Shown one piece after another: positions 42,470 through 50,899 of a stretch of 64,000 bases of DNA. Each line of letters starts with the position of its first letter. The first letter of the stretch is position 1. Source of the stretch: JBHOQS01 sp042408875 (GTDB lineage: Bacteria > Chloroflexota > UBA11872 > JBHOQS01); NCBI GenBank assembly GCA_042408875.1, contig JBHOQS010000020.1, positions 186,001 through 250,000 on the forward strand, written 5' to 3'. A program made the translations under genes and the position numbers. Below the pieces are notes generated by a model. The model saw only the letters and a program-made list of their open reading frames with translations. It was not told where the DNA came from and searched no databases.

Positions 42470-43843
42470 ATGCGCGGACTATCAGAGAAGCGATGGCGTT
42501 CGGTCACCAAGCGGCGGCTCCTGGCAGCGAGCGGGCTCCCAATAGGAGCCGTCTTCAGCGCGTGCAGCCAGGGAGGACGACAAGCCAGCCAGGCAGCACC
42601 GCCGCAGGTAGTTGCTTGCCGCTCGCGATTAGAGTTCTTCGATCCGGCCTCGCCGGGCATCCAGCGGCACACCTCCTACTCGGCGGTAATCAGCAGCTTT
42701 ACTGCCACACGCCCTGGGTGCACTATAGAGCTCGTGTTCGTGGACTCAGCGCAGCGACTCGATAAGCTCACTGCCGCGATCGCCGGTGGGGTTCCACCGG
42801 CTCTGGTGGGGCTGGCGCCAGGCGAGACGCGGCGATGGGTGGCTATAGGCGTGCTGGCCTCTGTGGATGACCTGTTCAAGCGTGACAAGTTCCAGAGCGC
42901 CGATTTCCCAGTCGCACTGTGGAAGCAGATGAGCTACGGAGGCAAGCTCTGGTTTATGCCAGGGGCGCAGACCAACCCTGATTTCGTCCTGCACTGGAAC
43001 AAGGTCCACTTCAGCGAGGCTGGCCTCAATCCGGCGCAGGGCCCGACGACTATTGCCGAATTGGACGCCATGATCCAGCAGTTGACCCGCGTGCAGGGCG
43101 ATGACTATGAACGTGTAGGCATGATCCCCTGGGATCTCTACGGCCACGGTAACACCATCCAGGCCTGGGGCTACGCCTTCGGGGGCTCCTTCTACGACGA
43201 GGCAAAGGACGAGCTGACGTTCACGCACCCGCGCCTTGTGCGGGCAGTCGAGTGGTACACCGGGTGGGCCCAGCGCCTGGGCATCGAGCGCATCGCCCGG
43301 TTGCGCCAGGTTACGTTGCCTTCCGGCACACACTTCTTCGCCTCGGGCCGCCTCAGCATCAGTCCGATTACCTCAGGCCAGTTGAAGGCTTCGCTGGACT
43401 ATGATCCCACGCTGCAGGTCGGCTCGGGTCCGATGCCCGGCGAAGCGCCAGGGAAGGCAGGCACAGTAGCAATTGGGGGATGGGCGGTCGCTGCTGGGGC
43501 GGAGAGTAAGCAGCGCGAGGAGGCCTGGGATTTCATGAAGTACGCCGGCGCGAGCGATGAGGGCACCACCATTATGGCTCGCACTGGCGCTATTCCCGGG
43601 TGGTTGAAGTCTCCTGGCCTGGAGGAGCTTGCGCGTGACCCCTTGTGGAAGGCCTACATAGACGCGCTACGCCGCGCTGAGTTCCCGCAGCTCGGTTTCT
43701 ATGCGCCGGGCGGGCTCGATCTTACACCCATCCAGGACGTGCTGGATGGCAAACGGAGCGTGGTAGATGCGTTGCAGGCTATCAACAGCGATGCGAATGC
43801 ACGCCATGCCCAGTGGAAGAGCCAGGCCCAGCAGAAGCGGTAA
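42470..43843 (+). CDS. Extracellular solute-binding lipoprotein (family 1), paralogue of the protein at 28260
   Basis: The 457-residue product starts at the ATG after GAAGAGGAGG. VTKRRLLAASGLPIG and a lipobox ending VFSAC are seen; the Tat pair is KR here instead of RR, which some Tat signals tolerate. Central and C-terminal regions are very close to the SBP at 28260 (YGHGNTIQAWGYAFGGSFYD, EEAWDFMKYAGASDEGTT). A Gfo/Idh/MocA gene follows after 24 bases, as in the minus-strand cluster, so the gene set appears duplicated. Confidence 0.93.
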   Translation: MRGLSEKRWRSVTKRRLLAASGLPIGAVFSACSQGGRQASQAAPPQVVACRSRLEFFDPASPGIQRHTSYSAVISSFTATRPGCTIELVFVDSAQRLDKLTAAIAGGVPPALVGLAPGETRRWVAIGVLASVDDLFKRDKFQSADFPVALWKQMSYGGKLWFMPGAQTNPDFVLHWNKVHFSEAGLNPAQGPTTIAELDAMIQQLTRVQGDDYERVGMIPWDLYGHGNTIQAWGYAFGGSFYDEAKDELTFTHPRLVRAVEWYTGWAQRLGIERIARLRQVTLPSGTHFFASGRLSISPITSGQLKASLDYDPTLQVGSGPMPGEAPGKAGTVAIGGWAVAAGAESKQREEAWDFMKYAGASDEGTTIMARTGAIPGWLKSPGLEELARDPLWKAYIDALRRAEFPQLGFYAPGGLDLTPIQDVLDGKRSVVDALQAINSDANARHAQWKSQAQQKR

Positions 43844-43867
43844 ATGAAGCAAGGGGATTAGGAAAGA

Positions 43868-44947
43868 ATGGCAGAGCAGTATCGTGCGGCAATCCTTGGA
43901 TTGGGGAAGATCGCCCGAGCGCACATGCGCGGGTACCTCTCCCCTGAAAACGCCGGGCGTATCACCGTCGTGGCCGGGGCGGATGTGAGCGCAGAGGCGC
44001 GGGAGCAGTTCCGTGCCGAGTACGGCGTCGAGCGTCTCTATCAAGACTTCCGGGCGCTCCTGGAGCAGGAGCGGCCTGATCTCGTCAGCATTTGCACATG
44101 GCCACCGCTGCATCCGGAGATGGTCGAGGCGGCGGCTCAGGCGGGAGCGAAGGGCATCCTGTGCGAGAAGCCGATGGCGGTAGACCTAGCCGGCGCAGAT
44201 CGTATGGTCGCCGCAGCCGAACGGGCAGGGGCAGTGCTGGTGATCGGGCATCAGCGTCGTCTGCTCCCGCGCTATACCGAGGCTCGCCGGCTCATCGAAG
44301 AGGGGATGATCGGTGAGCTTGTGCAAGTGAGCGTGATGTGCCACGGCGACCTCTTGAGCGATGGCACCCATTCCGTTGACCTGATGCGCTTTCTCGCCGG
44401 CGATGCGCCAGCTGTGTGGGTCATCGGGAACATTGATCTGCGTCCCCGAGAGGTCACGAATACCGGCCCGCAGAGTTTTGGTTTCCAGGACTGGGAGCGC
44501 ACCCGCACACGCTACGGTCACCACGTCGAAACGGGTGCAGTGGGGCTTGTGCACTTCAGTACAGGGGTGCGCGGCCTGGTAGAGACGGGCATCTGTACCC
44601 GCCCCGGCTACCAGCGGGCGCTTGTCTATGGCACCGAGGGCTGGATCGAGATCAGCGGCGACCGGCCAGTGGCCGATGAACCGCCGCTGCGTGCCCGCCT
44701 GCGCGGTCAGGCAGAATGGTACGTGCCTGAGCTGCCGACAGTCAACGCGTTCGCTCGCGAGATCGCGCTGCTGATCGAAGCCATCGAACGAGGGATCCGG
44801 CACCCGCTCGATGTCTCGTCTGCGCGCGCCGGGCACGAGATCATCATGGCTATCTTCGAGTCAGCGCGGCGGCGCGCACGCATCGATCTGCCGCTTACCG
44901 TCGCGGAGTCGCCGCTTGAGGCGCTGGTGGCGGCAGGAGCCGGGTAA
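43868..44947 (+). CDS. Gfo/Idh/MocA-family oxidoreductase
   Basis: The 359-residue protein has AAILGLGKIARAHMRGYL at its N-terminus, where the middle of the usual GxGxxG reads GLGKIA, and CEKPMAVDLAGADRM at about residue 100. It is paralogous to the protein at 37357. NAD(P)-dependent sugar or polyol oxidation is expected. The ribosome site (AGGAAAGA) is modest. It ends the plus-strand cluster that began at 31397. Confidence 0.9.
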   Translation: MAEQYRAAILGLGKIARAHMRGYLSPENAGRITVVAGADVSAEAREQFRAEYGVERLYQDFRALLEQERPDLVSICTWPPLHPEMVEAAAQAGAKGILCEKPMAVDLAGADRMVAAAERAGAVLVIGHQRRLLPRYTEARRLIEEGMIGELVQVSVMCHGDLLSDGTHSVDLMRFLAGDAPAVWVIGNIDLRPREVTNTGPQSFGFQDWERTRTRYGHHVETGAVGLVHFSTGVRGLVETGICTRPGYQRALVYGTEGWIEISGDRPVADEPPLRARLRGQAEWYVPELPTVNAFAREIALLIEAIERGIRHPLDVSSARAGHEIIMAIFESARRRARIDLPLTVAESPLEALVAAGAG

Positions 44948-45005
44948 GTAATCTAAGACTAAGATGCCATGCCTAGAGCATGACCCTGAGAGCGTCGTTA
45001 TAGGC

Positions 45006-45998
45006 TTATGCGGGCTGGTCTTCGACCTGTGGTGTCTGGATGCGGCCGTCGGGGATGAGCTGGACACCGCGCTCCTGGGCCAGACGCGCCGCGTCGGGCA
45101 TGATCTGCTCGCCGGCAACTGCCGGCAGGACGACCATCTGTGGCCCAAGTGCCTTGCCAAACAGCTCCGCGCGGCGAATAGCCCGCTCAACGTCGCCGGG
45201 GCCGACGCCGGCCGAGACTTCGACTACCAGATAGACCTCGGCAGAATCGGTGCGCCTCCGGCCACGCACGACCACATCGCTCAGGCGTATCTCGGCCGCC
45301 TCCTCCATACTGATCCGGCCCGCTTCTTCAGCGTCATCCAGAATATCCCCCAGCTCGCGATCAGTCAGGGCAGTAACGCGGCGGAGCAGCCTGCCGAAGT
45401 ACGCTCCGGCGCGCTCGCGATACCGCCGCTCCAGGTTCTCTCCCCGCAGTTCAGCCACCTGGGAATCGATCCGGTCTACTCGGCGGATCAGCGCTTGCAG
45501 GGTCTCCTCAGTGCGACGCTGCGCCTCGGCCAACTGAGCGACTATTTCCTCCAGGCGAGCCAGCCGCTCCTCAGTCCGGATCTGAGCCTCTTCGAGACGA
45601 GCCAGCCGCTCCTCGGTGCGGATCTGGGCCTCTTCGAGACGGGCCAGCCGCTCCTCGGTGCGGATCTGGGCCTCTTCGAGACGGGCCAGCCGCTCCTCGG
45701 TGCGGATCTGGGCCTCTTCGAGACGGGCCAGCCGCTCCTCAGTCCGGATCTGAGCCTCTTCGAGACGAGCCAGCCGCTCCTCAGTCCGGATCTGGGCTTC
45801 TTCCAGGCGAGCCACTGCCTCTTCCAGACGCGCCAGGCGCCCTTCACTGCGCGCCTGTGCCTCGACCAGCTCGCGTACCAGCGTCGGCAGGCTGAGCAAC
45901 TCCTCAGTCAGGACCAGGCGCCGCAGCTCGGCTCGCCACTCCGGATGCTGTTCCAGCAGGCGTATCAGATCGTGGAAGTCGCTTACGGTGAAAGGCAT
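45006..45998 (-). CDS. Coiled-coil protein with C-terminal PD-(D/E)XK-like domain
   Basis: The 330-residue protein has a short N-terminal helical region, a long coiled coil (about 40-175) containing six near-identical 14-residue units LARLEEAQIRTEER, and a C-terminal domain (about 180-320). The C-terminal SDVVVRGRRRTDSAEVYLVVEVS fits the E/D...EV-x-S core of PD-(D/E)XK nuclease-like folds often annotated DUF3782 in Chloroflexota and cyanobacteria. Function is unknown. The start MPFTV at 45998 was chosen over an upstream ATG by family-like length; its ribosome site is weak. The repeat number is likely to vary between strains. Confidence 0.75.
   Translation of the reverse strand: MPFTVSDFHDLIRLLEQHPEWRAELRRLVLTEELLSLPTLVRELVEAQARSEGRLARLEEAVARLEEAQIRTEERLARLEEAQIRTEERLARLEEAQIRTEERLARLEEAQIRTEERLARLEEAQIRTEERLARLEEAQIRTEERLARLEEIVAQLAEAQRRTEETLQALIRRVDRIDSQVAELRGENLERRYRERAGAYFGRLLRRVTALTDRELGDILDDAEEAGRISMEEAAEIRLSDVVVRGRRRTDSAEVYLVVEVSAGVGPGDVERAIRRAELFGKALGPQMVVLPAVAGEQIMPDAARLAQERGVQLIPDGRIQTPQVEDQPA
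45559..45810. repeat. Six tandem 42-bp repeats inside a coding region
   Basis: Six units of 42 bases begin at 45559, 45601, 45643, 45685, 45727 and 45769, each starting GCCAGCCGCT. The middle copies share GGTGCGGATCTGGG and the outer ones AGTCCGGATCTGAG, showing recent expansion of sub-blocks. Because 42 is a multiple of 3, gain or loss of units keeps the frame and only changes coiled-coil length. Confidence 0.95.
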
Positions 45999-46275
45999 AA
46001 GACAATGCTCCAAATGCTGGCTCTATGGTACCACAGTTCGCTGCCTTGCTGTCTGGGCAGCGTGATCCCGCTAGCACGCCTGGGTGCACCGATACCGTTT
46101 CCGGTGCGCCCGGACGCACGCCGGGGACGGCACATCAGCCGGCGAGCTGTCAGACCACTGTGTGTAACCGGTATGTAACGCATATGTATACGGTGCTGGA
46201 AGTAGGGTGGCGTTTGCCTGTTTTTCTCAAGAATGGCCAGAAGTGTTTGAGCCAAGAGGTTGGTAGGGGGACGAG

Positions 46276-47301
46276 ATGACCGACCGGCTCCGCGTTGCTG
46301 TGATTGGCTGCGGCGGAATCGCGACCCGCCAGCATGGCCCTGCCTATCACAAGCTCCCGCAGGTGGAGATCGTGGCCGGCTGCGATGTCGTGCCTGCGAA
46401 GGCGCAGGCATTCGTCGAGGCCTTTGGCGGCCGGGCCTATACAGACTACCGGCAGATGCTGGACCAGGAGCGGCCGGATATTGTTGACGTCTGCACACGC
46501 GAACACCAGCACGTCGAGCCGGTCATCGCCGCGCTGGAAGCAGGGGCGCATGTGCTGTGCGAGAAGATCATGGCCCACACGCTGGAAGGCGGCCGCGCCA
46601 TGGTCGCCGCGGCTGAGCGAACCGGCCGGCTCCTGGGCGTGAACTATAACTATCGGTTCTTGCCTATCTTTACCAAGCTCAAAGAACTTCTTGCAGCGGG
46701 GGAACTTGGGGAGATCGCCTTAATCACCGTCTATGCGCATGCCTTTTGCTTCCACCATGCCATTGACTTACTGCGTTGGCTCGGTGGTCCGGTTACGGCG
46801 GTAAGCGGCCACTACACCGCGACGGCCGATCCGGCGTATCACTACCCGGTACAGTGCCCGGACTTTGTCTATGTGCCATCCCGCAACGCAGTACTGACTA
46901 TGCGCTTCCAGAACAGCGCCCTAGGCACTATCGCGGCCTCACGCTTTGAAGACCTGCGGACGAACATGCTCCGCGTTGATGTAGTGGGCGAGCGCGGGCG
47001 GCTCACTGCATCTGGCATCACGCTGCAAGATATCATGGGACGCCTTGTTCGGACACCCGGCGACCGGGAGATCCCCTACTATACCGGAGAAGACCGGGGC
47101 TTCAACGTGGCCTTCGAGCGTTCCATCCGCGCCTTCGTGGAGAAAGTCCAGGGCAGCGACACCCCGGCAGCGACCGGCCACGACGGCTACGCTGTGCTGC
47201 TGATCGAGCGCGCGCTGGTGCTCTCGCAGGCCGAGGGACGGGCCATCGCCCTTGAGACGCTCGCGCCGACCTCAGCCGGCACAGCACAGCCCGCGCCCTA
47301 G
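46276..47301 (+). CDS. Gfo/Idh/MocA-family oxidoreductase
   Basis: The 341-residue protein has LRVAVIGCGGIATRQHGPAY and the catalytic helix at about residue 95, where the usual EKP reads EKI (CEKIMAHTLEGGRAM). The Lys is kept, so activity is likely. The C-terminal domain carries HAIDLLRWLGGPVTAVSGH. It begins a plus-strand set with an isomerase, an SDR, a cyclase-family hydrolase and an IolE-like protein. The ~260-base gap before it has repeated TGTAAC words but no clear promoter. Confidence 0.88.
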   Translation: MTDRLRVAVIGCGGIATRQHGPAYHKLPQVEIVAGCDVVPAKAQAFVEAFGGRAYTDYRQMLDQERPDIVDVCTREHQHVEPVIAALEAGAHVLCEKIMAHTLEGGRAMVAAAERTGRLLGVNYNYRFLPIFTKLKELLAAGELGEIALITVYAHAFCFHHAIDLLRWLGGPVTAVSGHYTATADPAYHYPVQCPDFVYVPSRNAVLTMRFQNSALGTIAASRFEDLRTNMLRVDVVGERGRLTASGITLQDIMGRLVRTPGDREIPYYTGEDRGFNVAFERSIRAFVEKVQGSDTPAATGHDGYAVLLIERALVLSQAEGRAIALETLAPTSAGTAQPAP

Positions 47302-47331
47302 CCAGCCAAGCCCTGACGGAGGAGACAGACC

Positions 47332-48213
47332 ATGGCGCAGCAGCCGGTTATCGCTTGTACCACCCACTCGTTCGGTGTAGTTCCCCTGGACGCGGCCTTT
47401 CGGATCATCAAGGCGCTCGAGCTCGACCATGCTGACCTGATCGCGGCAACGTACCCGCAGCAACTGGATCCCTATGCGCTCGCGGCTGAGCCAGAGCGGG
47501 AGGCCGAGCGCATTGGCAACCTTGCCGCCGAGGCAGGCGTGCGGCTCTCTGGCTGCTTCGTCGGCTTCCGCGAGCGGCTTACCACTGCGGATCCGGAGCA
47601 GCGCTGGCGCTTGTCAGAGCTCTATGGCGCAGTCGGACGCCTAGCTCACCGCCTGGGCATCGTACATGTCCAGACCGGCTTCGGCCGGGCGGATCCCACC
47701 CTTTCAGCAGACGAACAGTTCGCTGTCATCGTTGACAACGTACGTGCAGTACAGAAGGCTGTCGCTGCTGAGGGCGCCGAGCTCCTTGTCGAGGCGCAGC
47801 GCGGCGCGGCGATCAGCACGCCCGATGCCCTGGAGCGCCTGCTGCACGAGGTGCCCGGCCTGCGCATCAACCACGATCCCGGCCAGTTCGCCTGCCAGGG
47901 CTTTGAGCAGGAAAGTTATGGGCCTCTGTATGCCGCGACAGCGCATATTCACATGCGCCAGGCGCGTCCCGGGGCGCTCCAGGAGAAGCTGGAGCTGGGC
48001 ACGGTGGACTTCCGCAGAGTCGTGCGTGCGCTTCAGGCAGTCGGCTTCGATGGTGTGTACGCAACAGAGTATGTGCACTTCGCTGGCTCGGCCGATTGCG
48101 CCAATGTGGATGTCGTGACCGAGACAGTGAAGATGCGCGATCTCATTCGTGAGGAACTGGCACGGCTTACCAGCCTGGCTCCCCACGGTGAGCGTGACAG
48201 GAACAGGATGTGA
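47332..48213 (+). CDS. Sugar phosphate isomerase/epimerase (TIM barrel)
   Basis: The 293-residue protein has the xylose isomerase-like barrel: AEGAELLVEAQRGAAISTPD (about 145-160), LRINHDPGQFACQG (about 180), HIHMRQARPGALQEKLELGT (about 205) and DGVYATEYVHF near residue 240. Metal ligands Glu, Asp/His and Glu are plausible. The ATG follows GGAGGAGA. It lies 30 bases after a Gfo/Idh/MocA gene, the third such pairing in the window. Confidence 0.83.
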   Translation: MAQQPVIACTTHSFGVVPLDAAFRIIKALELDHADLIAATYPQQLDPYALAAEPEREAERIGNLAAEAGVRLSGCFVGFRERLTTADPEQRWRLSELYGAVGRLAHRLGIVHVQTGFGRADPTLSADEQFAVIVDNVRAVQKAVAAEGAELLVEAQRGAAISTPDALERLLHEVPGLRINHDPGQFACQGFEQESYGPLYAATAHIHMRQARPGALQEKLELGTVDFRRVVRALQAVGFDGVYATEYVHFAGSADCANVDVVTETVKMRDLIREELARLTSLAPHGERDRNRM

Positions 48214-48328
48214 GGGTGGAACGATAGCGGAGAACCCGTGAACGCACCGGCACGCCATCGTCGCCTTATGCAAGGTACTACTATCGTACCACTGTCGTAC
48301 CAATGTACTACATTCGGGAGGTGGCGCA

Positions 48329-49084
48329 ATGCGACTGCAAGATAAAGTAGCGCTGGTGACCGGCGCCCGGCGCGGCATTGGCCGGGCCATTGCCCTGGAG
48401 CTGGCGCGCCAGGGCGCGCATGTAGCGGTGAACGATGTCACCGGTGAGGAGCAGGCGCAGGCTGTGGCCGAAGAGATCCGCGGCATGGGCCGGCGCAGCA
48501 TAGTGGTGATGGCCGACGTTGCGAACGAGGCGCAGGTGCGCCAGATGGTCGAGCGCGTCGGGCAGGAGCTGGGGCCGATCGATATCCTGGTGAACAACGC
48601 CGGCATCGAGACGATTATTCCGATGCTGGAGATGAGCGAGCAGCAGTGGATGGATGTGATTAACGTGAATCTCAAGGGCGAATGGCTGTGTGCCCGCGAG
48701 GTGGTGCGCCAGATGCTCCAGCACGGCCGCAAAGGGGCCATCGTCAACATTGGGTCGATCCAGGCCGGCATGGCGCTGCCGGGCCGCACGCACTACGCGC
48801 CCTCCAAGCGCGGGGTGGAGGCGCTCACGCGCAATATGGCCGCCGAGTTTGCTGAGTACGGCATTCGGGTGAACTGTATTAACCCAGGCCTGATCGCCAC
48901 TGACATGACTCGCTGGGTGATGGACGATCCGAACATCCTGCCGGTTGTGCTGGAACGTATCCCGATGAAGCGCGCCGGCAAGCCAGAAGAGATCGCGACC
49001 GTCGCGGCCTTCCTGGCGTCCGATGACGCCAGCTACATGACCGGCCAGTGCATCTACGTTGACGGCGGCTGGATCGTGACGTAG
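48329..49084 (+). CDS. Short-chain dehydrogenase/reductase
   Basis: The 251-residue classical SDR has the cofactor motif TGARRGIG (about 11-18), NNAG near residue 90, the catalytic serine in NIGSIQAG (about 140), and YAPSK (about 153). AVNDV at the end of beta-2 (Asp after the hydrophobic strand) favours NAD. It ends with YVDGGWIVT, typical of glucose 1-dehydrogenase-like or 3-oxoacyl reductase-like members. In this setting it probably oxidises a sugar or polyol. Confidence 0.92.
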   Translation: MRLQDKVALVTGARRGIGRAIALELARQGAHVAVNDVTGEEQAQAVAEEIRGMGRRSIVVMADVANEAQVRQMVERVGQELGPIDILVNNAGIETIIPMLEMSEQQWMDVINVNLKGEWLCAREVVRQMLQHGRKGAIVNIGSIQAGMALPGRTHYAPSKRGVEALTRNMAAEFAEYGIRVNCINPGLIATDMTRWVMDDPNILPVVLERIPMKRAGKPEEIATVAAFLASDDASYMTGQCIYVDGGWIVT

Positions 49085-49189
49085 GCAACACGTGGCGCGT
49101 CGCCTCTCGCTTTCCCCGGCGCCGGCTGCTCCGCTATCTGCCGGCGCCGGGCTCCTGTGAACACACCACTACCGCAAAGGAGTGCGTGC

Positions 49190-49912
49190 ATGCCACGGCG
49201 CATTATCGATCTCTCGTTTGAGGTGTATCAGGGAATGCCGGTCTACCCCAATGTGGCGCGGCCGGTCATTGTGGAGCTGGAGAGCCATCAGGAGATGGCG
49301 CGCAGCATGGGCACTGACCGCTTCGGCGTCACGGCGCTCCCCAACCACTGTATGATCGTGACGGGCGATCACGTGGGAACGCACATCGATGCCTGGGGGC
49401 ATGTCGCGCCGGGGAAGCCGACGGCCGAGGCGATCCCGCTGGAGTACTGCTACGGTGATGGTGTGGTGCTGGACCTCACGCACAAGCGGCCGGGCGATGA
49501 GATCACGGCCGACGACATCGCGGAGGCGGTTCGACGCATCAACTACACGATCAAGCCACTGGATATCGTGCTCATCCGTACCGATGCGGCGAAGAAGCGC
49601 TACACGCGCGAATACCTGACAGAACACCCCGGCATGACCAAAGAGGCAGTGCACTGGCTGCTCGATCGCGGGGTAAAAGTGATGGGCATCGACGCCATTG
49701 GCTTTGATCCACCGGTGCCGAAGATGTTCGAGCGCCGCAAGTTCTGGGAGGCCCACAAGGTAATGCTCGAGCGCGAGTACTATCACCTGGAAAACCTGTG
49801 CAACCTGGACCAGATCCCGGTCCCGTATGGTTTCATCGTCTCCGTGCTACCAATTAAATGGAAGGGAGCCAGCGCCGCGCCGGTGCGCGCCGTGGCGATC
49901 ATCGAAGAGTGA
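49190..49912 (+). CDS. Cyclase-family hydrolase (kynurenine formamidase-like)
   Basis: The 240-residue protein belongs to the metal-dependent 'cyclase' family. The signature GDHVGTHIDAWGH (about residues 60-73) fits HxGTHxDxxxH, and the family's N-terminal RIIDLSFEVYQGMPVYP is present. Members hydrolyse amides or lactone-like esters, for example N-formylkynurenine, isatin or polyketide lactones. The ATG at 49190 follows AAAGGAG; the longer frame lacks a ribosome site. In a sugar-oxidation operon it could open a lactone made by the neighbouring dehydrogenases, but this is inference. Confidence 0.87.
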   Translation: MPRRIIDLSFEVYQGMPVYPNVARPVIVELESHQEMARSMGTDRFGVTALPNHCMIVTGDHVGTHIDAWGHVAPGKPTAEAIPLEYCYGDGVVLDLTHKRPGDEITADDIAEAVRRINYTIKPLDIVLIRTDAAKKRYTREYLTEHPGMTKEAVHWLLDRGVKVMGIDAIGFDPPVPKMFERRKFWEAHKVMLEREYYHLENLCNLDQIPVPYGFIVSVLPIKWKGASAAPVRAVAIIEE

Positions 49913-49984
49913 AAGAGTGAAATAGGCAGGCGGGCGCGGCGAGGTATATGCCCGCCGCCCGCGACGAGTCCTGGAGGGAAGCGG

Positions 49985-50842
49985 ATGGCAACGCTGAAGG
50001 TCGGGCATACTGGCATCACTTGGGGCATCCCGGGGGATATGGAACAGGCGTATCGAGAGGTAGCTGAGCTCGGCTACCTGGGCTTCGAGACGTTTGGCCG
50101 CACGATCGTGGAATGGAATGAGACGAAGCCCGGCGGCTGGCGTGCGCTGGTCGAGCGCTTTGGCATTCCGACAGGCGCGGCGTACTGCGGCAAGACCTGG
50201 ATCGACCCAGCAACCGCCGCTGCCGACATGGAGGCGGCCCGTCGGGAGGCTGACGCGCTGAAAGAAGTAGGTGGGGAGACGCTGGTGCTGGCCTGCGGTC
50301 GTCGGCCACCCGGCGGCTATACAGCCGACCAGTTCAAGCGCCTGGCCGACGCGCTCCACGAGATCGGGCGGTATTGCCAGAGCATCGGGCTCGTCACCGG
50401 CCTGCATCCCCACACCGGCACAGCTGTGGAAACCCGCCAGGACATTGACACCATCCTGGCGCTGTTAGATCCTGCGGTGGTCGGCTTCGCGCCCGATACC
50501 GGGCAGATCGCGAAGGGCGGCAGCGACATCCTGGAGGTCATGCGGACGTACCGCAGGCGCATTACCCACGTGCACCTGAAGGACTGGGGCGGCACCTACG
50601 AGCGCGATGCCGAGGGCAGAGAGCTTGACTCGACCGGCTACGTCAACTACGTGCCGGTCGGCAGCGGCGTGCTGCCGATCCCCGCACTTCTGGACATCCT
50701 GCTGGAGGATGGGTTTACCGGCTGGGTCAACGTCGAGCTAGACGGCACGCCGCGAGCGCCCCGGCCACCGCGTGAGGCCGCACGCATAAGCCGGGAATAC
50801 CTGGGGCAGGTGCTGGGCGACCGCGTGGCCTGGCGCCGCTGA
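49985..50842 (+). CDS. IolE-like inosose dehydratase / sugar isomerase
   Basis: The 285-residue TIM-barrel protein looks like 2-keto-myo-inositol dehydratase or close sugar isomerases. VGHTGITWGIPGDMEQAYRE at the N-terminus, HPHTGTAVETRQDIDTIL (about 140-155), FAPDTGQIAKGG (about 170), THVHLKDWGGTYE (about 197) and VELDGTPRA near the C-terminus place the usual metal ligands. CTGGAGGGA precedes the ATG. With the upstream Gfo/Idh/MocA enzyme it suggests inositol-like or keto-sugar degradation. A full iol set is not present. Confidence 0.82.
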   Translation: MATLKVGHTGITWGIPGDMEQAYREVAELGYLGFETFGRTIVEWNETKPGGWRALVERFGIPTGAAYCGKTWIDPATAAADMEAARREADALKEVGGETLVLACGRRPPGGYTADQFKRLADALHEIGRYCQSIGLVTGLHPHTGTAVETRQDIDTILALLDPAVVGFAPDTGQIAKGGSDILEVMRTYRRRITHVHLKDWGGTYERDAEGRELDSTGYVNYVPVGSGVLPIPALLDILLEDGFTGWVNVELDGTPRAPRPPREAARISREYLGQVLGDRVAWRR

Positions 50843-50899
50843 AGAGGGAGAAACAGACAGAAGCCACACAGGAGGAGGGCGTGTCGGCGCAAGCACACC

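Noticed and set aside
45559..45810. CRISPR-like array
   Set aside because: The 42-bp units are contiguous with no spacers, lie in frame inside a gene and encode a heptad coiled coil; no cas gene is present.
46025..46279. 84-codon ORF before the Gfo gene
   Set aside because: No ribosome site, no domain, and it runs into the leader of a well-supported gene.
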